Assembly: GCF_019059575.1 (NCBI RefSeq)
Contig: NW_024883116.1
Span: forward strand, 62,001 to 126,000
Source: Amphibalanus amphitrite
Lineage: Eukaryota > Arthropoda > Thecostraca > Balanomorpha > Balanidae
DNA: 64,000 nt
Direction: 5' to 3'
Shown here one piece after another: positions 10,086 through 21,198 of the stretch. Position 1 is the first letter of the stretch. Every line of letters starts with the position of its first letter. The notes under the pieces were generated by a model. The model ran no database searches. It was not told where the DNA came from and was given only the letters and a program-made list of their open reading frames with translations. Position numbers and translations under genes: made by a program.

Positions 10086-10880
10086 CTGAAAACAAAGGAT
10101 TAATGACGCATGCTGAAGGACGACTATACTAGTAAGACGCCATCAATATTCGCATGGCCGGCTTAAATTCTTCTACTTCTTACTGCAGCGTCTGAAAATT
10201 AACTGCCAATCCAGTTCCGTTATCGGTGGTCATGCAAATGCGATGTCACACAAGCACATCTGTTTTACAGTAGCATTAGTAACTCTCGCAATCCCTACCG
10301 TGCGGCGGACATGACTCTGGGGTTATGCATGCATTGTCGGTATAAGTACAGACTTGTGCCTCAGCCAAAAATCAAGATCCAAGATCCGCAAGATCCCATG
10401 CAATGCCAGGATTTCAGAATACTGGATCTCCTTGATCTCATTGAAAAATATAATATAATTTTAGGATCCAAGATCCCCTGGATCGCACGTATAAATAACG
10501 CTTTAGGATTCCGGACCCCACGCGAGAACGAAATGCCAGAGTTCAAATTTCCTGGATCCAACGTAAATGTCATGTCTGTAGACATAAAATTAAGCGTTAA
10601 GTTTGAACTTTAGGGCCAGCGAAGCAGGTTGTGCACAAAGACTTCTTAAACAACCTTGTACGCCTCGCTAATGCAAAGCATTTTGAAATTTAGCAAGAAA
10701 AATGTGTTCTCAGAGACTAAATGTAGGATACAAGATCCCCAGAATCAATCCACAGAGCAAAAATGTAAGATTCAAGATCGCCGGTATTCATCGACGAAAG
10801 AAACATGTTGGATCAAGGACCAGCAGGGTCTCCAAAAAGTATTGATGAATTTATAACCAGTAAAACGCCTTTTGGGCGAA
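10086..10880. other. Intron sequence, no gene recognised
   Basis: Contains recurring degenerate words such as CAAGATC, GGATC and TCCAAGATCCCC between 10370 and 10830, suggesting an old dispersed or tandem repeat. Overlapping open frames on both strands lack exon signals. Confidence 0.4.
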
Positions 10881-11610
10881 GAACGAGCGAGCGAGATAGT
10901 GAGCCCTGCACGTGCGGAAAGGCGAGAGGGTACTTCCAACGGGCTTGTGCAAAGCACCCTTCTAACCGGTTGCTAGCGGTGTGCCAAATTTGAACGCAAT
11001 CGGCCCAGCCTTTCCTGAGATCTGGAAGCAGCATTCTGCACGTGCGCACGTGCAAACGGGGTCCAAACTGACTTTTGCACGGCACCCCACTAACTGGTCC
11101 CCAACCGTGTACCAAATTTGAGCGCAATCGGCCCAGCCGTTCTCGAGATCTGGAAACGCCCCCTGCACGTGCGCACGTGCAGTAGCACCCTAACCGCAAC
11201 ACATGGGAATGCATTGCCTGGTGGGTGCCTACCTGTATGCCAAGTTTCAGCGAAATCGCCCCAGTAATTACCGAGTTACTGAAATGGGAACAAATTTGGC
11301 ACCTCTTATTGTTGTATTTTGCACGTGCAGTGGGGGTCACTCACATAGATGAAGAGTATCCGACCATTGGTAGAAGGGATGCAGCTACCCTACAAAAATT
11401 ACCGCAAGTCAATCGCCCAAGCGGCTGCTGATATATGAGCCTCTCAAAATCACTACTTTTGCAAAACAGCTTGAACACCCTTGACTTTTCACGTGGCACG
11501 TGCCACGACGGTCACTGAGATGTATCAAAAGTAGTCAATTACGGGGTAGAAGGGATGGGGCTACCCAACAAAAAAGACCGCAGGCCAATCGGTCCAGCGG
11601 TTGCTGAGAT
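10880..11610. repeat. Degenerate tandem repeat with CACGTG ladder
   Basis: About five diverged units at 125-160-bp pitch. Each carries a GCACGTGC-type palindrome (near 10908, 11037, 11166, 11323, 11493) and the sentence CCAAATTTG(A/G)(A/G)CGCAATCGG then CCCAGCC(T/G)TT. A reverse-oriented fragment of the same family is at about 26945-27150. E-box words recur at fixed spacing, but no function is shown. Confidence 0.6.
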
Positions 11611-11633
11611 ATAAGCCTCTCAAAAGCGTTACA

Positions 11634-11668
11634 GGCCGGGCCGGGCCGGGCCGGGCCGGGCCGGGCCG
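11634..11668. repeat. (GGGCC)7 microsatellite
   Basis: Seven uninterrupted copies of a GGGCC pentamer, able to form very GC-rich structures. Confidence 0.95.
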
Positions 11669-12016
11669 CTCATACTGAGATTTTTCCGTTATATTGAAAA
11701 GACTCACTTCGCTCGCTGCGCTCGCTCGCTCGTAATCAGATAGAAGAATTGCGCTCTTGGATCCTGTGGATCGAATCATTTTCGGATATTGGCCCTAGTC
11801 TGTCGGTAACAAAGGCAGGGGAAACAAAATACACATGAGGGCGGGTGCAAAATAACTCAAGATGAGCTTCAGAAAGAAAACTGACTCTGAGAGCCGGTGA
11901 AGGCGCGTCTGCAGTTGCACGCACCAAACCACCTGACTCTGACTGCATAGGATCGCTAATTTACAACGCATCAGACCATGTACAATGATTCATGTTATCT
12001 ATGACAATGTACATAC

Positions 12017-12113
12017 TTTGTTTTCATTGACGACGGATGGTGGCCATCGGGATTTTCCTCTTGACGATGAGGTGTCGCCTCTCTGAGAAAGTGGCCTCCA
12101 TGGCACCGTCCAG
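12017..12113 (-). CDS. Internal exon of unidentified spliced gene
   Basis: Minus-strand acceptor CATCTCCTCAG and donor AAA then GTATGT bound 97 nt. The frame best supported by codon usage starts at phase 0 (LDGAMEATFSERRHLIVKRK, then IPMATIRRQ) but meets TGA 9 nt before the donor. It joins in phase to the open frame ending at 13623. A different frame (phase 2 to 0, containing WPPSVVNENK) runs through into the exon at 9953-10085. Either there are two products, alternative splicing, or decay. ATG in perfect Kozak context (GCCATGG) lies inside. Confidence 0.5.
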
Positions 12114-12462
12114 CTGAGGAGATGAGAACATCATGATAGAATCAATTCGACCATGCCTGGTATCTAGATCTCACTCTTGGGGGGTGCAGGGATGGGCTTT
12201 TAGAAGAAGCACTTGGGGTGCTCATTTTTAGAAGGATTCGGCCAAATGATTCAATTACAAGTCGTTTATTACAAAAATACTAGACGAACTACGAGGAAGA
12301 TGAAAAACATGATGAAAAGCTGACCTAGCCTTACCTTATAACCTACTAACTAGACCTTACAACCTAAATAGGTACCTACAATCTACCAGCCTACATCTTA
12401 CAACATACAACCTTCCACATGCCTACCACTCGAACTTCATTTGCACATATACCACCTATCCT

Positions 12463-12939
12463 CATGCGCGGATACAAGGGGGGGGGGCCATGGGGGCCAT
12501 GGCCCCCCCCTTGGCCGATTTTTTCAAAAATAAAATAAAAAGTTAAAAAGTTAAAAAGCTGAAAAGGGGGCCTCCTGAAAATAAAGTGGCCGAAATCCGA
12601 TGAGTTTTTTTTTTTTAACCTACCCACTTAGTTATTTCTTAGAAGACTAGCTGAGAAGACTTCTTTGTTAGAAGATTGGTAAAGCTTTTCATAACTTGGA
12701 GGTCTCTTATACTCACAGAGATGACCACTTTTACAGGGCCTCCTAACCTGCACAGAGGGCCTCCAAGCCTGCACAGATGTTGAGATGTTGCCTGAACAGC
12801 TAGATAAGCTCAATAGACGCAGTTTTTTTGGGGGGGGCCAACAAGTGGGAAGATGGGGCCTCCAACAGGTGGGATTATGGGGGGGGGCCTCCTGGTTTCT
12901 AATGGCCCCTCCCTTGGAGATTTTCTGGATCCGCCCCTG
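12463..12939. mobile_element. hAT-type miniature element with 8-bp TSD
   Basis: The same octamer CCTATCCT flanks both ends (12455-12462 and 12940-12947). Termini are CATGCGCGGATACAAGG and CTTGG...GGATCCGCCCCTG, the CAGGGGCGGATCC type known for hAT MITEs, followed inward by G-runs and C-runs. There is no coding sequence. Its body resembles the hAT-like element at 34999-35301. It lies in the first recognised intron of the minus-strand gene. Confidence 0.9.
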
Positions 12940-13159
12940 CCTATCCTAACCTATAGATGTTTGCACCAGGGTTTGAGCATTAGGGGCTGGCAGAAATAGA
13001 TGCTATAGGCAAAGGCTTAAAGAAAATACTTGATGTTTAATTATTCTGTTAGGCTTCACGCAGGCAAAGCTGCCCGTAGAATAACAGGTTAGGTTTCACT
13101 GTAGGGGCATGTTGAGCATGACTGATATGATATTCCACATTTTGATGGATATTATGAAC

Positions 13160-13390
13160 CAAATAGTAAGAAAATTAACCTCACTCTCATTCTATCTAAA
13201 AGTAAATTCCGGATTCGAAATAAAACAAACTTTTTGAGAAGCTTTCGGCATTGCGCCATCATCAGCTCTCTAAGGAATTGAGAGCTGATGATGGCGCAAT
13301 GCCGAAAGCTTCTCAAAAAGTTTGTTTTATTTCGAATCCGGAATTTACTTTTAGATAGAATGAGAGTGAGGTTAATTTTCTTACTATTTG
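13160..13390. repeat. Perfect 111-bp hairpin
   Basis: Arms 13160-13270 and 13280-13390 are exact reverse complements, with a 9-nt loop TAAGGAATT. No mismatch was seen over 111 bp, which implies very recent origin or active gene conversion. Transcription of either strand through the host intron would give a long perfect stem, a possible hairpin-siRNA source. It has no similarity to the other foldbacks here. Confidence 0.9.
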
Positions 13391-13622
13391 TTACAATGTC
13401 TCTCAAGTTAGCGTTGAAACATATTCAAGATATTATGAACCCCTCAAAAAGGCTTTCATGTTATAGACAATACATAACTAGGAGGGTCAACGAACCCACA
13501 GGACAACCCAAGGTATCAGTAGTGTTGTGTGAGTGCACATGTAGGTACATTTTCAATGAAAATATGCATTTTGCACTTAAACATACCTACAGGCAATAAA
13601 ATACGTAACATTTAACACTCAC

Positions 13623-13716
13623 CAGTCGCTCCAGCCTCCAATTCACTGCGTCCGCCGCGTCCCGTGCTGCACTTCCGGCACAAACATGCAAGATGGCGTC
13701 ATGGCGGTAATATTAA
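13623..13716 (-). CDS. First recognised exon of the spliced gene, boundaries partial
   Basis: Donor GCGACTG then GTGAGT at 13622 is consensus. The frame in phase 0 at the donor is open back to about 13716 and reads CAGSAARDAADAVNWRLERL at its end, with GC-ending codons. It has no ATG, so an upstream exon or an internal acceptor (GTGCAG near 13665) is needed. The same bases contain CCGGAAGTG and its plus-strand neighbourhood has AAGATGGCG, motifs of ETS and YY1 type common at animal promoters, so this could instead be an untranslated first exon. Confidence 0.4.
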
Positions 13717-13799
13717 CGCGTAAGGCTTGTGTAAAGCAGCTCATGGATAATTCACGGTTGATCATATTTACCGGCGCATCATTGGTTTCCTTAAGCTGC

Positions 13800-14185
13800 G
13801 TTTGACGAGTTAATGATTTCAAACTGGTTTTTGAACTCATTACTCACGAACAATGAGTTAGCAAGAATCCCTGTCCTCTTTTTCATGAGTTCTTAAACCC
13901 AAACGTTCAGTTTCACTAACTCACGGGTCGTGAGTACATTCCTTACTCGCCTTACATGAGTTTGCGAGACTCAACAGGGAGGTTTGATACCAATGTTTTG
14001 TGCGTCATGAGTCAGGCAACTCATAGGGAGAAGGTCATGCATTTGGGCAATTGAGTTTTCAAAACGAGTAAACTTTTACTCTTGAGTGTTAACGCTCCAC
14101 GCATGAGTTACTCATCCAAATATACTCATGAATGGCGAGTCAAATATGAATTACTCTCCCCTCATGGGTAGATTTGTTTTCAGTG
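13800..14185. repeat. ACTCATG-rich terminal block, right
   Basis: Dense ACTCATG/CATGAGT words ending in CCCTCATGGG and TTGTTTTCAGTG at 14185, the inverted partner of the end at 6046. Confidence 0.55.
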
Positions 14186-14590
14186 AACGGCAGCGTTCCT
14201 GGATTGTCGCCCGTCTACGTGGGATAATTAAACTGCATCACTACAGTGCATGGCTTTTTCTAAGTCGCCAACAAAATGCATCACAACAAAATGTATGTAC
14301 CTACTTACAACACTCTGCCACGTGGCCGTGCACGGGGTTCTGTTAGCCAGATCAAACAAGCACCACTCAACAGCACGCAATGCTCTATCACATCGGTACT
14401 TACAATAAAATGTCCGCAGAGGCTCTATAGGCGATGAACAGCACACAAGCACAATCACCAACGGCCACGTGGCGCCGCACCGACACTGCTCACACCCTCC
14501 CTCGGAGACCAACGACGGAAAACTGACAGATGCGCGCGCGCCGCGCGGCCTTCAACCTTCAAACGGCCGATCTTGTTTTTGATTGGCTGA
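14186..14590. other. No gene recognised
   Basis: Unique-looking sequence with a CG-rich patch near 14532 (GCGCGCGCGCCGCGCG). The overlapping frames on the two strands lack exon signals. Confidence 0.35.
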
Positions 14591-14599
14591 TTGATACTC

Positions 14600-14932
14600 T
14601 TTCAAATATTGTCTTCACGAGGGTAAACAAGATCCACGCATGAAACGACCACCTGCACACGAGGCACGATACCCAGGAGGAAAGAGTTTTCGTCATGTCT
14701 AGGATTGCGAGAGTAATATTGATATTTACATGGTAATAACACTCTTTGCTGGCGAATAACTTCAATTGAACCACGTACCGTTACCATGCACATAATGGTA
14801 GCAGCGAGGTACCCTTTCAATATACTCTTATCTTGCGGGTTTGGTGAAAATGAATCCTCCAGGAGGTGGTAAAAAAGTTTTGAGTGCGCTTCAAAAAACA
14901 CCCCTTTTAGGTGTCATTATTTTTTTCAGTGT
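14600..14932. repeat. Solo end of a CACTG-type element plus GGTGTCA module
   Basis: GGTGGTAAAAAAGTTTTGAGTG ends at about 14895 and matches the right end of the 4107-5890 foldback. It is followed directly by GCTTCAAAAAACACCCC, GGTGTCATT and TTTTTTCAGTG, which matches the module at 3857-3890. So the two word-families co-occur here as at 3.6-4.1 kb. Confidence 0.5.
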
Positions 14933-15279
14933 ACACCCACATGGGATGCTTCTAAGGCTTTCCTTGGGTGGTGCGCTGCTATCAGCAATAATCAGCCGCA
15001 CTTAGGTCGACACTGGGCGAGCGCTGCCGATCTGGGTGCACCGATCACGCGAGTGTGTCTGCCCGTGTTCACATCACGCCATGTTCTCAGAATGGGCTCG
15101 ACCTGGGAGCATAAAGCACCACCTGGAGCGCCCGATACGGCACGGGCCATGTCCATACAGCACGAGCGACCGACATCGGTTAACGAAGGGTAGTGGGCAA
15201 GACAAAAGGCACCAGCAGCTACCGGGAATCGGAGCTTCTTCTAAGGCGCAGTAGCGAGCGGGTCGGGTGTCTCGGGTTT

Positions 15280-15910
15280 ACAGACTGATGCTGCTACACT
15301 GACGGCTTTATCAGTGCCGGTCGGCCCTTGTCATACCCCTCGATTAGGGGAGTGATTTTCCCGCGCTCCTCTAGTCCTGGCCGCCGGTGAACGGCCTTTC
15401 AGTCAGCCTCACCGCCTCCTCGGGGCTCGCTCTCATCTTACCGCCGCTCGCCACACACACAGGGGTGCGGGTGCGTCCATGGGGAGGTTCGATCGTTTAC
15501 CTACCGCTGCCACCATCTCTCGGTCCCTTCCGGCGCTCCGGTGGAATGCGGGGCTACCCGACACCCTGGGAGCGCGTCCCGGCGCGGTGGGACCAGATCT
15601 CGAGCACCTCACCTCACCGGACCGGCGCCGGACCATCGGACCCGAGACCACACCGGACCACATTGGCCGTCCGTGGAGGGTAGAATGCCGGCCGGATGCC
15701 AGGGCAGCACCGAGAGGAATTCCTCTCCGTCAATTAGCACCCGGGGCGCCGCCGATGTCGGGATCGGACGGCCCGGGTCACGGCGGTGAGGACGGTCTGA
15801 CGTGGGATAGAGGAGCCCCGAGCGACTGGCGGCGTGGCCGAGTGATCGGGATGGCCGGGATAAGTGCGCTTAATGAGTGGTTGGGATGGATGGCCGCCGT
15901 GAAGCGGCTT
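15280..15910. promoter_or_regulatory. CpG-rich island, possible promoter
   Basis: About 630 bp with frequent CG and high GC, where all frames tend to be open simply from composition (plus-strand frames 15387-15913). A donor-like CAG then GTGAGA follows at 16036, so a plus-strand noncoding first exon is conceivable. No start codon with a coding exon is convincing. Confidence 0.3.
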
Positions 15911-16039
15911 TGATCGCTAAAGTAGATTGCTTGAATGACTGTGTAACAAAGGCTGTTGTTATTTACGGCGGCCTATGTGGTTGAGTAGCGTGCTCTGAAG
16001 GTTAAACCGATCATCAACAATTAATCATTCGGTCCAGGT

Positions 16040-19000
16040 GAGATCGAACAGAGGCTTTACGACACCAATCAGAAATACCTCACGATTCAGAAACGTGCGG
16101 AATTCTTGTGAAGGTTCCCTATGAATACGAAAAATATCACCGCCGCAGACAAAGCTGATTCGCTACCAGCACGCTCCTCAAGCCATCACTCTTCTGACAA
16201 GCTGTCACACACGGAGCGTGAGCCAGGGCGATGCGGGGCATGGGAGTCGCGATCCATTACACCCCATGACACGGTCATAATTAGAGGTCTCGGCTGAGAT
16301 AGGAGAGCGCTCCCAGCGACTTCTACAGAGGTCAATTTCACTTTCAGACCGGCGTGCGCCCACCTTCTAGGCGAGGTCAGATGCTAGGTAACATCTAGAG
16401 ACAGCTCGGAATGAAAGTGACAACTGGGTTGCTTCATTCTTCCGTTTGTAACGTCACTAAAGCAAAGAAAGCGGTTTGTGCCTCACCTCTAAGCGTCCCT
16501 CCTGTTGGGTTACATTCAGGACATTCCACGTGGTTTTCGCGGAAATTCCGGAACTAACGCAGGAAAATACCATCAAACAGCGACAAACTCGGATCCCAAA
16601 GCCCGAGGCACAGCGTTGTCTTGGGCCTTGGATACAGTTGTATAAGTACAGTCTTAATGGCTTAGTAATTGGTGAGCGACATGGGGGCGCCGCTACCAGG
16701 ATATCCCAACGGACATCTCTGGCATCCGCCTTACCCTTGCCGGATGATACAAGATGCCGAGGGCGGATCACACAAATGTGCAACTACGAGAAACGCTGTG
16801 AGTGTGGATCATTTTAAGCGGCTTGAATGCCACTAAAGCGCATCATGATCTTGATTGTTCAGAGAACAGCCGCTACGTTGCATGCCCTGCAGATATCTAA
16901 TTTGTTACTCTAGCCGTGAGCTTGACCTGACAGGTATACTCATGGATGCGCCCTTCGTCTGAACATCCCTCTCTTGATCCTCTCGACCCATTTCACGCAT
17001 ACCGTCCAGGTCCACCCGTCCGTTCATCCGGCCGATCGGCCGATAGCACCCTGCGATAGTAACCCGCGGGGACCCATCTCACCCTGGGTGCTGTTTATCT
17101 GCAGGTACCCGCCTGCCCTGGGCGCTGTTTGTCCTCTGAACGACCACTGACAGTTGGCCAATATCTCCGAGAACCCCCAGCGCGGTCCGACAATACCCCG
17201 AGCGCCACTCACGGGTCAGGAGATGGAGCCATGGCGGGCAGTCGGTCGCGTCCTGCAGACGGAGGCCTGTCGAGATGGCACGCGCAGCACGAGCCGTCCC
17301 GGTCCGCCGAGGAATCTGCCAGTCATCCACTTATCGGCGGCGTTGCGGAATCTGACAGGCCATTGTGGAAGCGTGCCCCATATGGCTCTAGTGGTGGCTG
17401 ACGAGAGGCAGCTCTAATTCTGGACTGAGGTGACTCTCGTGTATGGTTCGGAGATACCGAAACTCGGATCGTAGAGTATTTTACTAGGAAAATGCTTGCA
17501 TGCAACAATGAAGTGCGTGTTAAGTATCACATGTTTGTTAGATTCACATATGCATCTGCAATTTTGGAGTTGCTGAAGCACGACGCATCTATGATGTATC
17601 GTATCGGCTCAAATTACTGACTCGAGAGATCATTTCGTCCTACCATCCTGCTTGTCTGTAATTCCAGTTTGCCGTTTCTCTCGTCTGAAAGGACGTCCCA
17701 ATAGGCCACCATTGTCCACCGTTCGAGCCCCCGGACTTCCGTGGACCACCCCAGAGACCCGCTGCTCTCAGTCAGTCGATCGATATGGAAGGCACCACAC
17801 CGCCTCTGCCGTCCATCCCGCGCCGGTGTCACCAACGTCTCCACAGCGCCGATAACGTCGCCGTAGCGCCGATAACGTCGCCGTAGCGCCGAAATGGTCG
17901 CCGCGGCGCGGTATTGCGTGCCGCAGCTGCCGCCAAAGTTTACCCTAACGACGTAACAAACATCGCACCGGGGCCACCTAACGACCAATCAGAGGACGCA
18001 CGCGCTCTTATCTCGTGGACTGAGAACGAAAAGGTGTGGAAGAACTTTTATACTGGTCAGTGAAGAATCAGTGAAATGTTACCCTTTTCAACTCTGTAAT
18101 TACTCTGTAATTACTCTGTAATTAGTAAACGGAACTGAAAATATATGTTGTTAAAAAATGTTCAAATTTACATATTTGAACATAACATGCAACGATTAGC
18201 CTGGCTACATTTAGTCACGACATCATTTATATAAGACACGTCTAGAGTTTCTAAACAAGACATAAATCACCACCCGATCACATATCCAAGGTTTCACTAA
18301 AGCCGCTCGGTCGCATGCGTTATCCACTTTCGTTCAGGTGCCGCTACAGTTTCGTGCGGTGGGTGACAATTTCACCGGCCGGTTTCTCGCCTAAGCGGTA
18401 CAGTTCATCCGCCCTGCGCTGTATACGACGCCTGATGAGAGCACATCCACAGTGTTGGAGACCTCCACCAGAGTGGAAGGCAGCCTGATTGGGCCTTAGT
18501 GGTGAGCTGTCGAGGCTCCAGCGGCTGCGACAGCTGTGGTCCAGCTGAGGAGCGGAGCGTCCAGTACAAGGACAGTGTCAATGACTGCTTGAATGAAGAT
18601 CGGCACCATGGTGGACGGCGGTGGGAAACAGCATTGGGTTTGAGCAAGTGAAAGTCGCAGTAATCAGTAAAATTTGAAAATGTTTGATATTTCTGAATAG
18701 AGTGAGGATAAAGAAATCCATTCTGAAATGAAACTAGAGTTTTAAAAGATCTGACAAGAGCAGATAATTAAAAATGTATAAATTCGGTGATGTGTTTCAC
18801 TGAAGATTAGACCAAATCTTTAGCCCAGCCAGTTTGCTAGCTTCTCCCAATTCTGTCCCGGCATGTGACGCTCTTCACTTACCACACTTCAGGTTATCTA
18901 TGTAGTCAGTAAAAAGTAAAAAAAGTATTGGCCAGTTCATTGCAATTATTATCCGTTAGCCGAAAAACCCTACATATCATAGGAAAGGATAAAATGCTTC

Positions 19001-21140
19001 TGCTCCGAATCCGACACATTTGCATTAGTCACCCGTTAGAGATCTGACGCCATGACTCAGTCAGCAATCGCCGCTGAATGGTAGGTGCGAAAATGACAGC
19101 AACTCGCTCTAATTATGATTATTTATTTTCGTGTGCGCACTGTCAGCTGTGCGGTGTCATACGTGTAAGCTTCGCATTAGCGCCGCCACAGTCGTGTGTA
19201 GGTCGATCTCTCTCCAGCCGTCTAATTTAGACTTCCGCCAGCTCGCTGATGAACTTGTGAAACTGAGAAAATGTGAGGGGAGAGTGCTGAATGACATCTG
19301 AAACAAACACACCGTTTTCACAATGCTTTTATAGTTTGTTCAACTCCCTTCACAGCTAGAGAAACATTTTGCATCGTCTTTTACCCTCATAAAACAGTGG
19401 TAAGCTTTTAGTTGCCTCTCAAACGCTGGCCTCTTCCTTCCTATTACAACAGAGGGACAACTCTGGGCATAACAACAGTGATATCACTTCTCGTGATCTA
19501 GATACACGCTTACCCTCCAACGAAAATTCAAGGGGGCGCGTTTCCCGGTGCCCTCGTTCCTTGCCTACTCTCCACCCCTGTGTCACTGCCTGGTTAAATG
19601 TTGTCCCTATTCGTCACGTCACCAGCTCACCATAAAAGGCAGCTGCTAATTGGTTCATCAGACACACTGGGTGCTCTTGACTCCAGCTGTCACGACCAAT
19701 CAGAACAGCCGTTATCTCGCCATCATTCGAAGGTGCTTCGATTCCATCCCACACGCCTCTCCATTTGGGGAGTACTAATTGGATGTAGCTGGTATCCAGT
19801 GAACTGTGAAGCTAGCAAGCGCGCTCGACGCTTAGCTGCAAGATACAATGATGCAAAATGCACATTGCACAGAAAGCACAGTGCGATAACTTATTGGTGG
19901 TTTTGAATCAGTCTATTTCACATCTATTATGTAGAACGAACAACAAACTGTTTCGGTTGATGTGTTGTTAGAAAAATGTTTTATATACGTTTAAAACATT
20001 TTCTCAGTGAAAAGATCCTGTTAAAAAAAAACTATGCAATAAACAGTATATAGAAACTGACGCATCCCACTACCCTATACGTGACCCATTTTATAGCACA
20101 GGGAAAAGTAACGCTGTTCAATAGAGCTCTTACGGTGTTGGAATTCAGCTGTCTGTGCAATGCATGCATGCAATGTAGGTGCGTCCAGATGAGGTATTCA
20201 ATTTCGTAAACATTTTTCAGTCCGATTATTAGCCTAACTTGACTGTGTATGGTGGGGGTGTGCCACTGCACAGCGCATCTGTATGCTGTTAAAATAGCGC
20301 GATAGACATCTATGGCACGAGCGTGCCATTGGATTTGGACATATGAATGAGCCTGATGGGTGGCATCACTTGTTCATAGAAACACAATTAGCTTCGTCCC
20401 CATTCCCTGAAAAGTCACCTCTTGTTACAAGTAGCGGAGAAAATCTTCCAAAGATCTTGTCAACTAACTACTGCTTCATGTTTACAAACAACGCTGGTCG
20501 ACTGCACCTGATTCGGAATGTCTTCATCAAAGAACTACGTCTAATTCCGCTACGAATGCATTTTAGCTATCCTTCAGATATTATCGAGCACCAGTACACA
20601 TAACAATGACCTAAAGTAGCTGATACGTCATCAAACACCATCATATTTAGCCAGTCCTCATAAGTGAAAGGCAGGCGTTGGGGGCGGACTGCTTCGGGTG
20701 CAGCCATTCCGTGTGCGAAGACGGGCGGGTCTCCTCAGGAGCGGCGCTCATCCATACTGTAACAATCCGGTGACGAAACCCGCAGTTCGGGGCGTGGGAG
20801 TCGAGGCGTAAACACACACCAAGTTGGCATAGCTGCACCACCTGTCATCGGCGGGTGCTACTGTACTCGCCCTAGGTGTGTATTGTGGTACCGACTCCCT
20901 TCGTTGATTCTCTCGGCCCCTTCGGTTGTCGCTCTCCTTCCACGCCCCTATATTCCACTGAAGAAGGACCACCCCGAAAATAGGTATATATTGGATTTAT
21001 TTTTGGGTTCCTTTAGTTAAAAGCAAAAGTTATTCATTCTTGCTATACAATCATCATTATAATCATGCTAAAAAACGTTGCAAGTCATTCAAACTGTAAT
21101 GCAGCTCATGTGACGCTGATGTTCTTGAAGCTTCGGGAGC
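16040..21140. other. Long stretch with no supported gene
   Basis: Open frames (for example 16457-16817 on both strands, 17614-17988 minus, 19598-19906 plus) overlap each other and lack splice or start context. A block at 18420-18650 is open on both strands; its plus frame includes CRGSSGCDSCGPAEERS but no entry signal. Short tandem repeats: CGCCGATAACGTCGCCGTAG about 2.5 times at 17846-17890, and CTCTGTAATTA three times near 18090-18125. A CCAAT-containing patch at about 19690 could be promoter DNA. Confidence 0.4.
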
Positions 21141-21144
21141 TGTC

Positions 21145-21198
21145 ATGGAGCCTTCAGAAGCCGCAGAACTAAGTGGAGCTTCACGATGCCGGATGTGG
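21145..21198 (+). CDS. Candidate first coding exon, 18 codons
   Basis: ATGG start at 21145, open for exactly 54 nt (MEPSEAAELSGASRCRMW), then GTAAGT at 21199. The donor is good and the start context (TGTCATGG) fair. No partner exon was identified downstream, where a mariner-type element begins at 22021. It could be chance. Confidence 0.25.

Larger units (their letters stand above)
6046..14185. mobile_element. Candidate 8.1-kb CACTG-ended element carrying a gene
   Basis: 6046 begins CACTGAAAACAAAATTACCC and the sequence ending at 14185 reads CATGGGTAGATTTGTTTTCAGTG, its diverged reverse complement. Both ends then run into the same vocabulary of ACTCATG and GAGTAAAC words (6046-6610 and about 13800-14185), found nowhere else in the window. 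Between them is one spliced minus-strand gene whose last exon and polyadenylation signal sit just inside the left end, and whose first recognisable exon sits just inside the right end. No target duplication is visible (flanks GTGAA and AACGG). The alternative is two independent solo elements that happen to face each other. Confidence 0.42.

Noticed and set aside
16457-16817. Opposed frames of 108 and 113 codons
   Set aside because: Occupy the same bases on both strands, with no exon signals or recognisable domain.
18405-18650. Cysteine-containing plus frame and an 80-codon minus frame
   Set aside because: Stops bound the plus frame without splice sites, and the minus frame has no recognisable content.
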